This document shows, piece after piece, positions 32,208 through 41,696 of a stretch of 64,000 bases of DNA. How positions within the stretch are numbered: position 1 is the stretch's first letter; each line of letters begins with the position of its first letter. This DNA comes from Chloroflexota bacterium (GTDB taxonomy: Bacteria > Chloroflexota > Limnocylindria > Limnocylindrales > CSP1-4), in the NCBI GenBank assembly GCA_021786265.1, contig JAJYNP010000005.1, positions 1-64,000 of the forward strand, in the 5' to 3' direction. The notes below the pieces were generated by a model. It was not told the origin of the DNA. It made no database searches and was given only the letters and a program-made list of their open reading frames with translations. The position numbers and the translations under genes are program-made.

Positions 32208-33493
32208 GGCAGCCGCAACCGCTGCGTGAGCGCGCGTCCACGCCGTCCCGGGGCGATGACCGCGAGCGACAATGCCTCGTCGCGGAACAGCCGGCCGGCC
32301 AGCGATCGCATCTGGTCGGCGCTCACCGCCTGGATGGCCTCCACCGCCTCCTCGAGCGTCAGCGTCCGCTCGTGCAGCGCCTCCTGCGCGCCCAGCCACG
32401 ACGCGAGGTTCCTGCCCTCCTCGAGGCGCAGCTCGAGTCGTCCGCACGCGTACGCCTTGGCGCGCCCCAGCTCGTCGTCGGGGACGGTCCGGTCCCGCAG
32501 GTCGGCCAGCTCGGCAAGGATCGCGTCCAGCGCGCGGCCGAGCACGTGCGGATCGACGCCCGCGTAGATCCCGAGCATCCCGCAGTCGGCGTAGTCGGTG
32601 AGGAACGAATGCACGTCGTAGGCCAGCCCGGCCTCTTCTCGCAGGTGCAGGAAGAGACGGCTGCTCATCCCCTCCCCGAGGATCGTGTCGAGCAGCTCGA
32701 GCGCCCATTGCTCGGGGTCGTCGCGCCGGAGACCCGGGACGGCAAGCGACAGGTGCGCCTGGGACCCGGGCCGGTTCACGACGCGGGCAGGCTCGGGGGA
32801 CGGCAACTGGGGCGCGGCTTCGAAGCGGGGGCCCTCGGGCCGGCCGCCGTCCGGCTGGTTCGTCCCGTCCGACCCGAAGGCCTCGGCCGCCATTGCGCAG
32901 ATCGCCTCGTGGTCGAGGTCACCGGCCGCCGCCACCACCACGTTCGACGGCCTGTACCAGCGCTCCCAGAACCCGCGCAGCGCCGGGGCAGTCAGCGCAG
33001 CCACGCTCTGCTCGTCGCCGGCGATCTCCCAGCCCAGCGGGGTGTCGCCGAAGACCGCCTGGTCCAGCAGGTTGAACACGTACTCACCCGGGTCGTCGCG
33101 GTAGGAGCGGATCTCCTCGATCACCACGGTGCGCTCGTGGGCGACGTCCTCCTCGCGCAACAGGGGCCGCGTGACGAGCTCGCCCAGCATCCGCATGGCC
33201 ACCCCGGCTTCGCGGGACGGGACGCGCGCCCAGTAGGTGGTGGCCTCACGGTCGGTGGCGGCGTTGCTCGTCCCGCCGATCCCTTCGATCGCCTCCGACA
33301 CCGCGCGGGTGGACGGCCAGCTGGCAGTCCCCTTGAACGTGAGGTGCTCCATGAAGTGGGCCATGCCGGACTCGGCACGAGACTCCATGCGCGAGCCAGC
33401 GAGAACATACGCGACGGCGGAGAAGGACCGGGCACCGGGCAGGCGCACGGTGATCACGCGCGGCCCGCCGGGCAGCACCGTTCGTTCGAACAT
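32204..33493 (-). CDS. M16 family zinc peptidase
   Basis: A 429-residue insulinase-type peptidase (M16B, processing-peptidase or PqqL-like). The inverted zinc motif HFMEH is at residues 46-50, with a distal Glu likely in VVIEEIRSYRDDP. A second, inactive half follows (GSQAHLSLAVPGLRRDD, GEGMSSRLFLHLREEAGLAYDVHSF). This is the two-domain subunit shape of the family. First of a coupled trio ending with ndk. Substrate unknown. Confidence 0.93.
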   Translation of the reverse strand: MFERTVLPGGPRVITVRLPGARSFSAVAYVLAGSRMESRAESGMAHFMEHLTFKGTASWPSTRAVSEAIEGIGGTSNAATDREATTYWARVPSREAGVAMRMLGELVTRPLLREEDVAHERTVVIEEIRSYRDDPGEYVFNLLDQAVFGDTPLGWEIAGDEQSVAALTAPALRGFWERWYRPSNVVVAAAGDLDHEAICAMAAEAFGSDGTNQPDGGRPEGPRFEAAPQLPSPEPARVVNRPGSQAHLSLAVPGLRRDDPEQWALELLDTILGEGMSSRLFLHLREEAGLAYDVHSFLTDYADCGMLGIYAGVDPHVLGRALDAILAELADLRDRTVPDDELGRAKAYACGRLELRLEEGRNLASWLGAQEALHERTLTLEEAVEAIQAVSADQMRSLAGRLFRDEALSLAVIAPGRRGRALTQRLRLP

Positions 33494-33582
33494 CGCGGGG
33501 ATGGTACACGGGCGGGACGACCGGCGAGCGGAGCCCGGCGGCGTGGGGCCCCGCCGTCACCGGAGCGTCCGGGGGCGGCGCG

Positions 33583-34044
33583 CTACTCGCGGCCGTCGCG
33601 GCCCGGATCCCCGCCCGTTCCGGTCGTCCCGAGACCGCCCAGCTCCATCTGCACGTACTCGTCGCGCACCAGGTCGAGCGTCGGCTGGCCCCCCAGCGGA
33701 TCGTCCGGCTCGGCTCCGGCCGGCAGGTACGTCAGCGTGACCCGCTCGTCGCCCTGCACCAGCGCGTACGTGACCATCCCGTCCAGCCGCGTCTCGAACT
33801 CCAGGTACTCGAAGGAGTCGACGTTCAGGCAGATCGAGAGGGGCGTGAAGTAGGTCGACACGTCGGGGCGATCGATCACGATGCGCTCGACCGGTCCGCT
33901 CCCGTGAGCGATCACCTCGTGCCCGCGGACATAGGCGTACGCGATCGTCTGCTTCAGGAGGGGGCGGAGGAGGTGGTAGAGGTCCGTGGGGCTGGCTACG
34001 ACGCCGTGGTTGACGAAGAACTTCGCGGGCGGAAGGGCGGCCAC
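33583..34044 (-). CDS. Conserved-type hypothetical, 153 residues
   Basis: A soluble alpha/beta protein of unknown family. The N-terminus reads VAALPPAKFFVNHGVVASPTD, followed by helix DLYHLLRPLLKQTIAYAYV, strands (VERIVIDRPD, TRLDGMVTYALVQGDERVTLTYL) and a Gly-rich end. GTG 34044 is chosen because GGAGGAG lies 4-5 nt upstream; GTG 34086 is possible. Divergent from coaX. The two MxE/TY strand pairs suggest a small-molecule-binding fold, but I cannot assign it. Confidence 0.55.
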   Translation of the reverse strand: MAALPPAKFFVNHGVVASPTDLYHLLRPLLKQTIAYAYVRGHEVIAHGSGPVERIVIDRPDVSTYFTPLSICLNVDSFEYLEFETRLDGMVTYALVQGDERVTLTYLPAGAEPDDPLGGQPTLDLVRDEYVQMELGGLGTTGTGGDPGRDGRE

Positions 34045-34137
34045 ATGCTCCTCCAGCGTGGGCCCCGTGCGCCGGGGACGCACGGATGGTAGCAAGGCGC
34101 GGAAGCCTGCGGGAGACCGAAGCGTATCATCGCCGCG

Positions 34138-35022
34138 ATGCTGCTTGCGGTCGACGTCGGGAACTCGAACATCACGGTCGGGCTGGTGCGAGACGGCCGG
34201 GTCACCGGGACGCGCCGCGCGGTCACGCCCGCCCGGGTGACCGTCGACGAGGCGGAGTCGCTGCTCGACAGGCTGCTCGATCTCGACGGCCTCCGTCTCT
34301 CCGACGTGGACCGTGTCGTGCTCGCGACCGTGGTGCCCCAGGTGGGCCGTGCGCTCGCCACCGCGGTCTCCCGTCGAGGTCTCCCGCTGCTCGAGGCGAC
34401 CGCCGCGAACATCCCGATCCCGGTCCGCGTCGATCAGCCATCGGAGGTGGGGGCCGACCGGCTCGTCAACGCGCTTGCCGCAGGCAGGCTGTACGGGACA
34501 CCGGCCATGGTGCTCGACTTCGGGACGGCGACCACGGTCGACGCGGTGGCGGCCGACGGGGCCTTCGTGGGCGGGGCGATCGCGCCGGGGCTCGAACTCG
34601 GGCTCGAGGCGCTGGCCGCCCGGACTGCCCGCCTGCCCAGGGTCGAGGCGCTGCGGCCCGAGCATGCGATCGGGCGGGACACCGTGAGCGCGATCCGCAG
34701 CGGGGCGGTCTTCGGGTACCTCGGGCTGGCCGCCGAGCTGCTCGCCCGGATCCGCGCCGAGCTGCTCGGCGGGACCACCGGGACCACCGTGAAGGTCATC
34801 CTCACCGGCGGCGTGAGCCAGCTCCCGTGGATCGACGAGCTGCCGGGCGTGGACGCCATCGATCCTGACCTCACGCTGGCAGGACTGGCGATCCTGGCGG
34901 CGGAATCGGACGCTTCGGCATGGACGGCCCCGGCGGAGCCCGGCAGGCCGGGTTCCGCGAGCGCGGGGGTGGACGCTCCGCCCGCCCGGAGCGGCGCACC
35001 GGCGGCCGGGAGCCGCGCATGA
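34138..35022 (+). CDS. coaX: Type III pantothenate kinase
   Basis: A 294-residue ASKHA-fold kinase that phosphorylates pantothenate, first step of CoA synthesis from the vitamin. Motifs: LLAVDVGNSNITVGL (phosphate 1), PSEVGADRLVNALAA, VLDFGTATTVDAV with the phosphate-2 Asp, GGAIAPGLELGLEAL, and VILTGG near the end. A Pro/Ala tail of about 30 residues follows the domain. ATG start. It opens the coaX-coaBC-panB-panC operon, coupled to coaBC by ATGA. Confidence 0.96.
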   Translation: MLLAVDVGNSNITVGLVRDGRVTGTRRAVTPARVTVDEAESLLDRLLDLDGLRLSDVDRVVLATVVPQVGRALATAVSRRGLPLLEATAANIPIPVRVDQPSEVGADRLVNALAAGRLYGTPAMVLDFGTATTVDAVAADGAFVGGAIAPGLELGLEALAARTARLPRVEALRPEHAIGRDTVSAIRSGAVFGYLGLAAELLARIRAELLGGTTGTTVKVILTGGVSQLPWIDELPGVDAIDPDLTLAGLAILAAESDASAWTAPAEPGRPGSASAGVDAPPARSGAPAAGSRA

Positions 35023-36317
35023 ACGTCGCGGCGCCCGCGGACCGTCTTCACGGGCGGGTCGTGCTGCTCGGCGTCACCGGATCCATCGCCGCCTACAAGG
35101 CCGTGGAGCTGTTGCGGCGCCTCGCCGCGGAGGGTGCCTCCGTCCAGGTCCTGATGACGCACTCGGCCGCCGCGTTCGTGGGCCCCCTGACGTTCGAAGC
35201 GCTGAGCAACCACCCCGTGCTGCGCGATCCGCTGGAGCTCCTCCCCGACGGGCGGATCGCGCACGTGGTCGCGGCAAGGAGCGCCGACGCCATCGTGGTG
35301 GCGCCGGCGACGGCGCACTGGATGGCGGCCATGGCGAACGGTCTGGCCGGCGACGCGATCACCGCCACGTGCCTGGCCGCCGAGGCGCCCGTGGTCGTGG
35401 CGCCCGCGATGGATGCCGGGATGTACGCGCACCCCGCCACCGCGGCCAACGTCGAACGGCTGCGCGCCTTCGGCTACACGATCGTCGAGCCGGCGACCGG
35501 GGCGCTCGCGTCGGGGCTGATCGGCCACGGGCGGCTCGCGGAGCCCGAGACCATCGTCGACGCGGTGGTCGCGGCCATCGGCGCGCCGGCCCCCGGCGGC
35601 CGGGATCTCGCCGGGAGGCGCATCGTGGTCACCGCCGGCGGCACCGCGGAGCCCATCGACCCCGTCCGGTACATCGGCAACCGATCGTCCGGGCGCATGG
35701 GCGCCGCGATCGCGCAGGCGGCCCTCGACCGCGGCGCCGCCGTCACGCTCGTCGTCGGCCAGACGTCGGTCCCGCTCCCGCCGGGTGCATCGATCGCGTC
35801 CGCGCAGACGACGGCGGCGATGCGCACCGCCGTGCTCGAGGCGCTCCCCGGCGCGGACGCGCTGATCATGGCGGCCGCGGTTGCCGACTTCCGCCCCAGC
35901 CGCCAGGCCTCCAGGAAGCTCACCCGCGACCGGGCCCCCGTCCTCGAGCTCGAGCCGACCGAGGACATCCTGGCAGAGGCCGCCCAGGTCGCGCGGCGGC
36001 AGCATCGCCGGCCCGTGCTGGTCGGCTTCGCCGCCGAGACCGGGTCGCTCGAGCGTGCCGCGGAGAAGGCACGGCGCAAGGGCGTGGACCTGCTCGTCGC
36101 CAACGACGTGCTGGAACCCGGCGCCGGCTTCGGGGTGGACACCAACCGGGTCACCATCGTGACCCCGGGAGGTGCCCCGGAACCGTGGCCACTCATGTCC
36201 AAGCGGGACGTCGCCGACCGGCTGCTCGACCGGGTGGCGGCGCTGCTCGCGGCCGGCGAACCGGCAGATCCCAGGGATGTGGCAGCATCGGCGTCAGCCA
36301 CGGAGGTGCGGCAATGA
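35019..36317 (+). CDS. coaBC: Bifunctional phosphopantothenoylcysteine decarboxylase/synthetase
   Basis: A 432-residue fusion. The CoaC flavoprotein half: LLGVTGSIAAYKAVELLRRL, catalytic His in MTHSAAAFV, and PAMDAGMYAHP, where many bacteria have PXMNXXMW; the Asn-to-Asp change is seen in some other lineages. The CoaB half: VTAGGTAEPIDPVRYIGNRSSGRMG and KGVDLLVANDV. Together they join cysteine to 4'-phosphopantothenate and decarboxylate the product. ATG 35019 overlaps the coaX stop; the frame upstream of it is shadow. Confidence 0.96.
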   Translation: MNVAAPADRLHGRVVLLGVTGSIAAYKAVELLRRLAAEGASVQVLMTHSAAAFVGPLTFEALSNHPVLRDPLELLPDGRIAHVVAARSADAIVVAPATAHWMAAMANGLAGDAITATCLAAEAPVVVAPAMDAGMYAHPATAANVERLRAFGYTIVEPATGALASGLIGHGRLAEPETIVDAVVAAIGAPAPGGRDLAGRRIVVTAGGTAEPIDPVRYIGNRSSGRMGAAIAQAALDRGAAVTLVVGQTSVPLPPGASIASAQTTAAMRTAVLEALPGADALIMAAAVADFRPSRQASRKLTRDRAPVLELEPTEDILAEAAQVARRQHRRPVLVGFAAETGSLERAAEKARRKGVDLLVANDVLEPGAGFGVDTNRVTIVTPGGAPEPWPLMSKRDVADRLLDRVAALLAAGEPADPRDVAASASATEVRQ

Positions 36318-37222
36318 GCGCAACGAGCAGCAGCGCACGGCTGACGATCCAGGACATCGCCAGGCTGTACGCCGACGGCCAGCGGATCCCGATGCTGACC
36401 GCCTACGACTACCCCACCGCCAGGATCCTCGACGAGGCCGGCGTGCCGATGCTGCTCGTCGGCGATTCGCTCGCCGAGGTGATGCTCGGCTACGAGTCGA
36501 CGCTCCGGGTCTCGATGGAGGAGATGCTGCACCACACCAAGGCCGTGGTCCGCGGCTCGGAACGCGCGCTGGTGGTCGCGGACCTGCCGTTCCTCTCGTA
36601 CGAGACCCCCGATCAAGCCCGCGAGAACGCGGGACGGTTCCTGCGCGAGGGGGGAGCACAGGCGGTCAAGGCCGAAGGCGGGGTTCGGTCGGCCCGGAAC
36701 ATGGAGGCCGTCGTTCGCGCCGGCATCCCCGTCATGGGACACATCGGCTGGACGCCGCAGGCCAAGCTGGGCATGGGCGGCAAGGTCCGCGTGCAGGGCA
36801 AGACGAGAGAGGCGGCGCAGCGGCTGCTGGCCGATGCGATCGCCGTCCAGGAGGCGGGCGCGTTCGCGATCGTGCTGGAACTGGTGCCGGAGCCGCTCGC
36901 GGCCGCGATCACGGAGCGGCTCCGCATCCCGACCATCGGGATCGGCGCGGGCCCGGGCTGCAGCGGCCAGGTGCAGGTGGTGACCGACCTGCTCGGCCTC
37001 GGATCGTTCGTGCCGCGGCACGCGCGCCCGTACGCGCACCTGAGGGAGACGATCCTCGAGGCGGCGCGTGCATACGCATCCGACGTGGTGGCCGGGACGT
37101 TCCCCGGTGCCGCAGAGTCGAGCACGATGGACCAGGCGATCCTGGACGAGGCGCTCGGGCGCGGGGAGCTCGACCGCGCGCCGGCGGCGCCGTTCGCGAT
37201 CCCGCTCGACCGCGACCTGTAG
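36314..37222 (+). CDS. panB: 3-methyl-2-oxobutanoate hydroxymethyltransferase
   Basis: A 302-residue TIM-barrel enzyme, first committed step of pantothenate synthesis, using 5,10-methylene-THF. Motifs: IPMLTAYDYPTARILDEAG, LVGDSLAEVMLGYEST (metal Asp), EGGAQAVKAEGG (catalytic Lys), MGHIGWTPQ, LELVPEPLA and TIGIGAGPGCSGQVQV. ATG overlaps the coaBC stop and is preceded by GGAGGTG. It makes ketopantoate for panC. Confidence 0.97.
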   Translation: MSATSSSARLTIQDIARLYADGQRIPMLTAYDYPTARILDEAGVPMLLVGDSLAEVMLGYESTLRVSMEEMLHHTKAVVRGSERALVVADLPFLSYETPDQARENAGRFLREGGAQAVKAEGGVRSARNMEAVVRAGIPVMGHIGWTPQAKLGMGGKVRVQGKTREAAQRLLADAIAVQEAGAFAIVLELVPEPLAAAITERLRIPTIGIGAGPGCSGQVQVVTDLLGLGSFVPRHARPYAHLRETILEAARAYASDVVAGTFPGAAESSTMDQAILDEALGRGELDRAPAAPFAIPLDRDL

Positions 37223-37240
37223 CCGGCGCGACCCTGAGCC

Positions 37241-38113
37241 GTGGAGGTCGTTCCTCGCCCGGGCGAGTCGTCCCGGGCCGTCCGCATCGCCACAGACCGG
37301 CACTCCCTCGCGGCAACCCGCGCCGCCCTGCCGTCCCCCGTCGGGCTGGTGCCGACCATGGGCGCCCTGCACGCCGGGCACCTGGCGCTGATCGACCGGG
37401 CCCGGCGCGAGTGCGCGTCGGTGGTGGTGAGCATCTTCGTGAACCCGACGCAGTTCGGCCCCGGCGAGGACTACGAGCGCTATCCGCGTGACCTCGAGAC
37501 GGACCTGCGGGCGTGCGAGGCCAGCGGGGTGGACCTCGTCTTCGCACCCGCCGTGGGCTCGATGTATCCGCCGGGTCACACGACGGCGGTCGACCCGGGA
37601 ACGCTGGGCACGGTGCTGGAGGGCGCCGCACGGCCGGGACACTTTCGCGGTGTCGCGACGGTGGTCACGATCCTGTTCGACCTGGTCCGGCCCGATCTCG
37701 CGTACTTCGGGCAGAAGGACGGGCAGCAGGTGGCGGTGGTCGAACGGGTCGTTCGCGACCTGGGGCTGCCGGTGGGCCTGGTCGTGGTTCCCACCGTTCG
37801 CGACCCGGACGGACTTGCCCTCTCGTCGCGGAATGCATACCTGTCTCCCGGGGAGCGGGCGGCGGCGCCGGTGCTGCACCGGGCGCTGCGAGCGGCGGCG
37901 GACGGGTACGGGCGCGGGGAGCGCGACGCCGAACGGCTGCGGTGGCTGATGCGGGAAGTGCTGGCAGAGGTGCCGCTGGCGCGTCCCGACTACGTGAGCG
38001 TCGCGGACCGGGCGACGCTCGAGGAGCTGGCGACCGTCGACAGGCCCGCCCTGCTCAGCCTGGCGGTCCGCTTTCCGTCCGCTCGATTGATCGACTGCTG
38101 GCCGATCGGCTGA
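37241..38113 (+). CDS. panC: Pantothenate synthetase
   Basis: A 290-residue ATP-dependent ligase joining pantoate and beta-alanine. Motifs: LVPTMGALHAGHLALI (HIGH-like), SIFVNPTQFGPGEDYERYPR, FGQKDGQQVAVVERVV, and LALSSRNAYLSPGER (KMSKS-like). GTG start at 37241, 18 nt after panB. panD is not in the window, so beta-alanine must be made by a gene elsewhere. The last 59 nt overlap tail-to-tail with the gene on the opposite strand. Confidence 0.97.
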   Translation: MEVVPRPGESSRAVRIATDRHSLAATRAALPSPVGLVPTMGALHAGHLALIDRARRECASVVVSIFVNPTQFGPGEDYERYPRDLETDLRACEASGVDLVFAPAVGSMYPPGHTTAVDPGTLGTVLEGAARPGHFRGVATVVTILFDLVRPDLAYFGQKDGQQVAVVERVVRDLGLPVGLVVVPTVRDPDGLALSSRNAYLSPGERAAAPVLHRALRAAADGYGRGERDAERLRWLMREVLAEVPLARPDYVSVADRATLEELATVDRPALLSLAVRFPSARLIDCWPIG

Positions 38114-39434
38114 CCGGGGGAGGACGGCGCCCCGGCGTGCCCCCGGCGATCCGGTGTCGGTCGACCTGCCCCGCGGGAACCGCCAGATCGAGGATGCGAT
38201 CGACGTCGAGGTGCTCGGCCACGAGGGATTGGATCAGCTCGATCTTCTCGCGGTCCTCCGGGTGTGTCTTCACCAGCAGGTCGTGCACCTCGGAGGCGAC
38301 ACGGTACGTGTCCTCGGCGACACGGAACGCGAAGAGGTCGGCGGAGCGGATCGCCGCGACCACCCGCGCCGGGGGTGCGTGCTCGCCGGTCAGCACGAGC
38401 CCGACGACGTCCGGCCGGGCGGCGGTATCGGCGGGCGGGTCGATGGCGGCGGCGTCGGCAGCTCGAGCCATGCCTGCCGGGCTCTCGCGCCCTCCGCCGG
38501 GCCGGCCCATCAGGGTGACGGTGACCAGCGCCTGCACCAGGTCCTCGCGATCGCCGGGCACGATCAGGAGGCTCCCGGGTCCCAGGCGATCCAGCAGGTG
38601 GCCTGCCTGCATCGCGCCGATGTCGATCCGCTCGATGGGGCGATCGAGGTCCGGGCCGGCGTGAAGCAGCTCCCCCCGCAGCTGCTGGCAGAGCATCGAC
38701 AACGTCGGGTTGGACAGCAACGGACGGAACGGCAGCACGCCGAGCAACGGGATCCCGTGCCGCGCGAGCCCGGCCTCGAGCACGGCCGGCAGCGAGGGCT
38801 GCGCCTCGACGTCCACCTTGTTCACGATCGCTCCGACCACCTCCACGCCGTGTCGGGCGAACAGCGCACGGTTGAGGACGATCTCGTCGATGGGACGGCC
38901 CACGCCACCCTCGCTGACGATGACGGCGGGCGCGCCGAGCATCCGCGCCACCTCGGCGTTGGAGAGGCTGATGACCGCGCCGACGCCGGCGTGGCCGGTC
39001 CCCTCGACCAGGACGATGTCGCGGCCCTCCGACACGACCTGGAACGCCTCGAGGATGCGCGTCCCCAGGTCCTCGACCACCTCGCCACGGATGTACGAAC
39101 GCGTGAAGCCGCGGGGGATGTGCACGGGGCTCATCACGGAGAGGGAGTCGGGGAGCCCGTAGACCGCCCGCACCAGGATCGCGTCCTCGTCGGCCGGGAT
39201 GCCATCCACGATCGCATACCGCTGGCCCACTGGCTTGGTGAACCCGGTGGCCAGCCCGCGGCCGATGAGAGCGGCGAGCAGGCCGAGCGACGTCGTGGTC
39301 TTTCCCCGGTTCATCCCGGTGGCGGCCAGGTAGATGCGGCGGACGCCGGCATGGCCGGGGCCGGTCACGCGGCCACCCGCATCGATTCGCCGGGTCGGTC
39401 CTGCGGGGACGCGGGCGGCATAGGTTCGCCGCAC
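38055..39434 (-). CDS. BioD-like P-loop protein with DRTGG domain
   Basis: A 459-residue protein like the N-terminal regulatory part of phosphate acetyltransferase, without the acetyltransferase domain. A P-loop (YLAATGMNRGKTTTSLG, about residues 35-51) opens an AAA_26/dethiobiotin-synthetase-like domain containing VGRPIDEIVLNR and GAIVNKVD. A DRTGG-type domain (PLLSNPTLSMLCQQL...MQAGHLLDRLGPGSLLIVPGDRED) follows, then a CBS-free end. Its start could be an internal GTG near residue 24. Probably a nucleotide-sensing regulator; the role is not proven. Confidence 0.75.
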   Translation of the reverse strand: MRRTYAARVPAGPTRRIDAGGRVTGPGHAGVRRIYLAATGMNRGKTTTSLGLLAALIGRGLATGFTKPVGQRYAIVDGIPADEDAILVRAVYGLPDSLSVMSPVHIPRGFTRSYIRGEVVEDLGTRILEAFQVVSEGRDIVLVEGTGHAGVGAVISLSNAEVARMLGAPAVIVSEGGVGRPIDEIVLNRALFARHGVEVVGAIVNKVDVEAQPSLPAVLEAGLARHGIPLLGVLPFRPLLSNPTLSMLCQQLRGELLHAGPDLDRPIERIDIGAMQAGHLLDRLGPGSLLIVPGDREDLVQALVTVTLMGRPGGGRESPAGMARAADAAAIDPPADTAARPDVVGLVLTGEHAPPARVVAAIRSADLFAFRVAEDTYRVASEVHDLLVKTHPEDREKIELIQSLVAEHLDVDRILDLAVPAGQVDRHRIAGGTPGRRPPPVSRSASSRSIERTESGPPG

Positions 39435-39442
39435 GGATCGGT

Positions 39443-40054
39443 TCAGGCGCGCTCGCGCGGAACTGCCCGGCGCTCGACGAGGGCGATCGCGTCCTTGAGC
39501 CTGGTCACCGTGTCGGAGTCCACCGTGTCCACTTCGCTGTGGGGGCCGAGCCGCTCGAGCACATCGGCGACCAGGCTGTAGAGCACGCTCGCGTCCGCAA
39601 CGAAGAACTGCGGCTCGTTGTTGTAGCGCACCAGCGTCAGCCGGCCCTGCAGCACGCGGCGGTCATCGACGTGGACGATCTGCGTGCTGAAGTTGTGCCC
39701 CTGGATCCCGTCCGGGTTGTTCAGGAAGTTCAGCGCGTTGTCGATGGCGAGGCCGAACCGGGCGCGCCACGCCACCAGTCGCTCCTGGACCTCGGGCGAG
39801 ATCCGGACCTCCGCCACCTCGTCGAAGACCTCCGGCGCGACGGTCAGGAGCCCCACGAGGGTGGTGCCAGCGCGGGGGCCGAGCATGACCTGCAGCGAGC
39901 GTTCGAGCGTGAACACCTCGGAGTCGAACCGGGGGCTGGTGATGACGTCGGTGAGGAGATCCTCGACGTTGTCCAGCGCACCGGGCTCCGCCAGGGCGTT
40001 CGAGAGCTGGAGGATCTCCTCCTTGAACAGGAACTTCTCTTCGTGATCGAGCAT
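39443..40054 (-). CDS. Hypothetical protein, 203 residues
   Basis: A soluble, helix-rich acidic protein. The start is ATG 40054 (MLDHEEKFLFKEE); GTG 40072 is an alternative. Segments: EILQLSNALAEPGALDNVEDLLTDV, LVGLLTVAPEVFDEVAEV, LVAWRARFGLAIDNALNFLN and a strand region (TQIVHVDDRRVLQGRLTLVRYNNEPQFFV). No known family, signal or metal motif. It lies 8 nt upstream of the DRTGG protein, so the two are probably co-expressed. Confidence 0.65.
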   Translation of the reverse strand: MLDHEEKFLFKEEILQLSNALAEPGALDNVEDLLTDVITSPRFDSEVFTLERSLQVMLGPRAGTTLVGLLTVAPEVFDEVAEVRISPEVQERLVAWRARFGLAIDNALNFLNNPDGIQGHNFSTQIVHVDDRRVLQGRLTLVRYNNEPQFFVADASVLYSLVADVLERLGPHSEVDTVDSDTVTRLKDAIALVERRAVPRERA

Positions 40055-40190
40055 CGTGGCGGATGGTAGCACCGGCGAAGACGCCGGCCGGCGGCGTACG
40101 CCATCCCGGCCCGGACGAGCGACCGCCGCCGGGCTGGCCGGCGGCGGTCGGTGTGTCGGCGTCAGGCGGCCCCGGAGGGCCGCATCGCGA

Positions 40191-41453
40191 TCAGGGGTAC
40201 AGCCCGCGCAGGGCGGTCGCCTGCGCGACGCGGTCGACGGCGAGCAGGTACGCGCCGGTCCGCATGTTGACCTCGTGCCGTTCCGCGAGCGCGAACGTCT
40301 CGTCGAAGGCCTTGGTCATGATCCCCTTGAGCTTCTCGTTGACGATCGCCTCGCTCCAGTGGTCCCGGTTGAGGTCCTGGACCCACTCGAAGTAGCTGAC
40401 AGTCACGCCGCCGGCGTTGCAGAGAATGTCCGGGATCAGGAAGACCCCGCGCTCGTACAGCATCGCGTCGGCCTCGGGCGTGGTGGGGCCGTTGGCGGCC
40501 TCGGCCACGATCCTGGCCTGGATGCGGGCGGCGTTCTCGGCGGTGATCTGGTTCTCGAGCGCGGCCGGGATCAGCACATCGCACGGGATCTCCAGGAGAT
40601 CCTGGTTCGAGACGGCCTTCGCGCCGGGGAACCCGACCACGGTGCCGTGCTCCTGCTTCCAGCTGATCACGCGCTCGATGTCGAGGCCCTGCTCGTTGTG
40701 GATGCCGCCCTGCGAGTCGGAGACGGCGATCACGGTGGAGCCCTCGAGGCCCATCAGCTGCGCCGCGATTGAACCCGCGTTGCCGAAGCCCTGGACGACC
40801 ACCTTCGCGCCGTGCAGGTCGAGCTTGAGATGCTTCGCCGCCTCGACGACACAGTAGACCGCGCCGCGTGCCGTGGCCTCGTTGCGGCCCTCGGAGCCGC
40901 CCAGGCTGATCGGCTTGCCCGTGACGACGGCCGGCACGGTGTACCCGACATGCATCGAGTACGTGTCCATGATCCAGGCCATGGTCTGGGCGTTGGTGTT
41001 CACGTCAGGCGCGGGGATGTCGCGCTCGGGGCCGATGATGATGCTGATCTCGGTGGCGTAGCGCCGGGTCAGCCCCTCGAGCTCGCGCCGCGAGAGCTGC
41101 TTCGGGTCGACGATCACGCCGCCCTTGCCGCCGCCGTAGGGGATGCCCACCACCGCGCACTTCCAGGTCATCCACATCGCGAGGGCCTTGACCTCGTCGA
41201 GCGAGACGTCCTGGTGGTACCGGATGCCGCCCTTGGCGGGTCCCCGGCCGAGGTTGTGCTGGACGCGGTACCCGGTGAACACCCGCACGGTCCCGTCGTC
41301 CATCTTGACCGGGAAGTGCACGGTGAGTTCGCGCCGGGGCTCCCGGAGCACCTTGCGCAGTCCCGGATCCAGCCCCAGCTTCTCGGCGGCGAGATCGAAC
41401 TGCTGCTGGGCGACCGTCCAGGGGTTGATCACGCCGACTTGCTCTGTCGCCAT
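40191..41453 (-). CDS. gdhA: Glutamate dehydrogenase
   Basis: A 420-residue enzyme of the short hexameric type, interconverting glutamate and 2-oxoglutarate plus ammonia. Substrate site: GGIRYHQDVSLDEVKALAMWMTWK and KCAVVGIPYGGGKGGV (two Lys), with catalytic Asp in DIPAPDVNT. The nucleotide domain has VVVQGFGNAGSIAAQ. LEIPCDVLIPAALENQIT and ANGPTTPEAD match. I use ATG 41453 because GGAGGA lies 10 nt upstream; ATG 41471 is six codons longer. Confidence 0.96.
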   Translation of the reverse strand: MATEQVGVINPWTVAQQQFDLAAEKLGLDPGLRKVLREPRRELTVHFPVKMDDGTVRVFTGYRVQHNLGRGPAKGGIRYHQDVSLDEVKALAMWMTWKCAVVGIPYGGGKGGVIVDPKQLSRRELEGLTRRYATEISIIIGPERDIPAPDVNTNAQTMAWIMDTYSMHVGYTVPAVVTGKPISLGGSEGRNEATARGAVYCVVEAAKHLKLDLHGAKVVVQGFGNAGSIAAQLMGLEGSTVIAVSDSQGGIHNEQGLDIERVISWKQEHGTVVGFPGAKAVSNQDLLEIPCDVLIPAALENQITAENAARIQARIVAEAANGPTTPEADAMLYERGVFLIPDILCNAGGVTVSYFEWVQDLNRDHWSEAIVNEKLKGIMTKAFDETFALAERHEVNMRTGAYLLAVDRVAQATALRGLYP

Positions 41454-41696
41454 CTGGCGAACGTCCTCCATGACCGACGCCCTGCGACGGACTGGGACTC
41501 GCCCGGCCCGCCCGTCTGGCAGGACAGACCCATAGGGCGCCGGTGCGTGGTCGCATGGTCGTCTTGGCGGCGACTATACGCCGGGTGGCGGGATCTCGAA
41601 GAGCCGGACGGCCCCATGGAGGGCGGACGTCCGGCGCGCTGCCGGCTCCCCGAAGGAGCGGCCGGTTGCTCGCAGCGGCTTACTCGCCCCCGGCGG

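Noticed and set aside
38154..39581. 475-codon plus-strand frame opposite the DRTGG gene
   Set aside because: Gln/His/Arg-rich composition typical of an antisense shadow; the minus-strand protein shows clear motifs.
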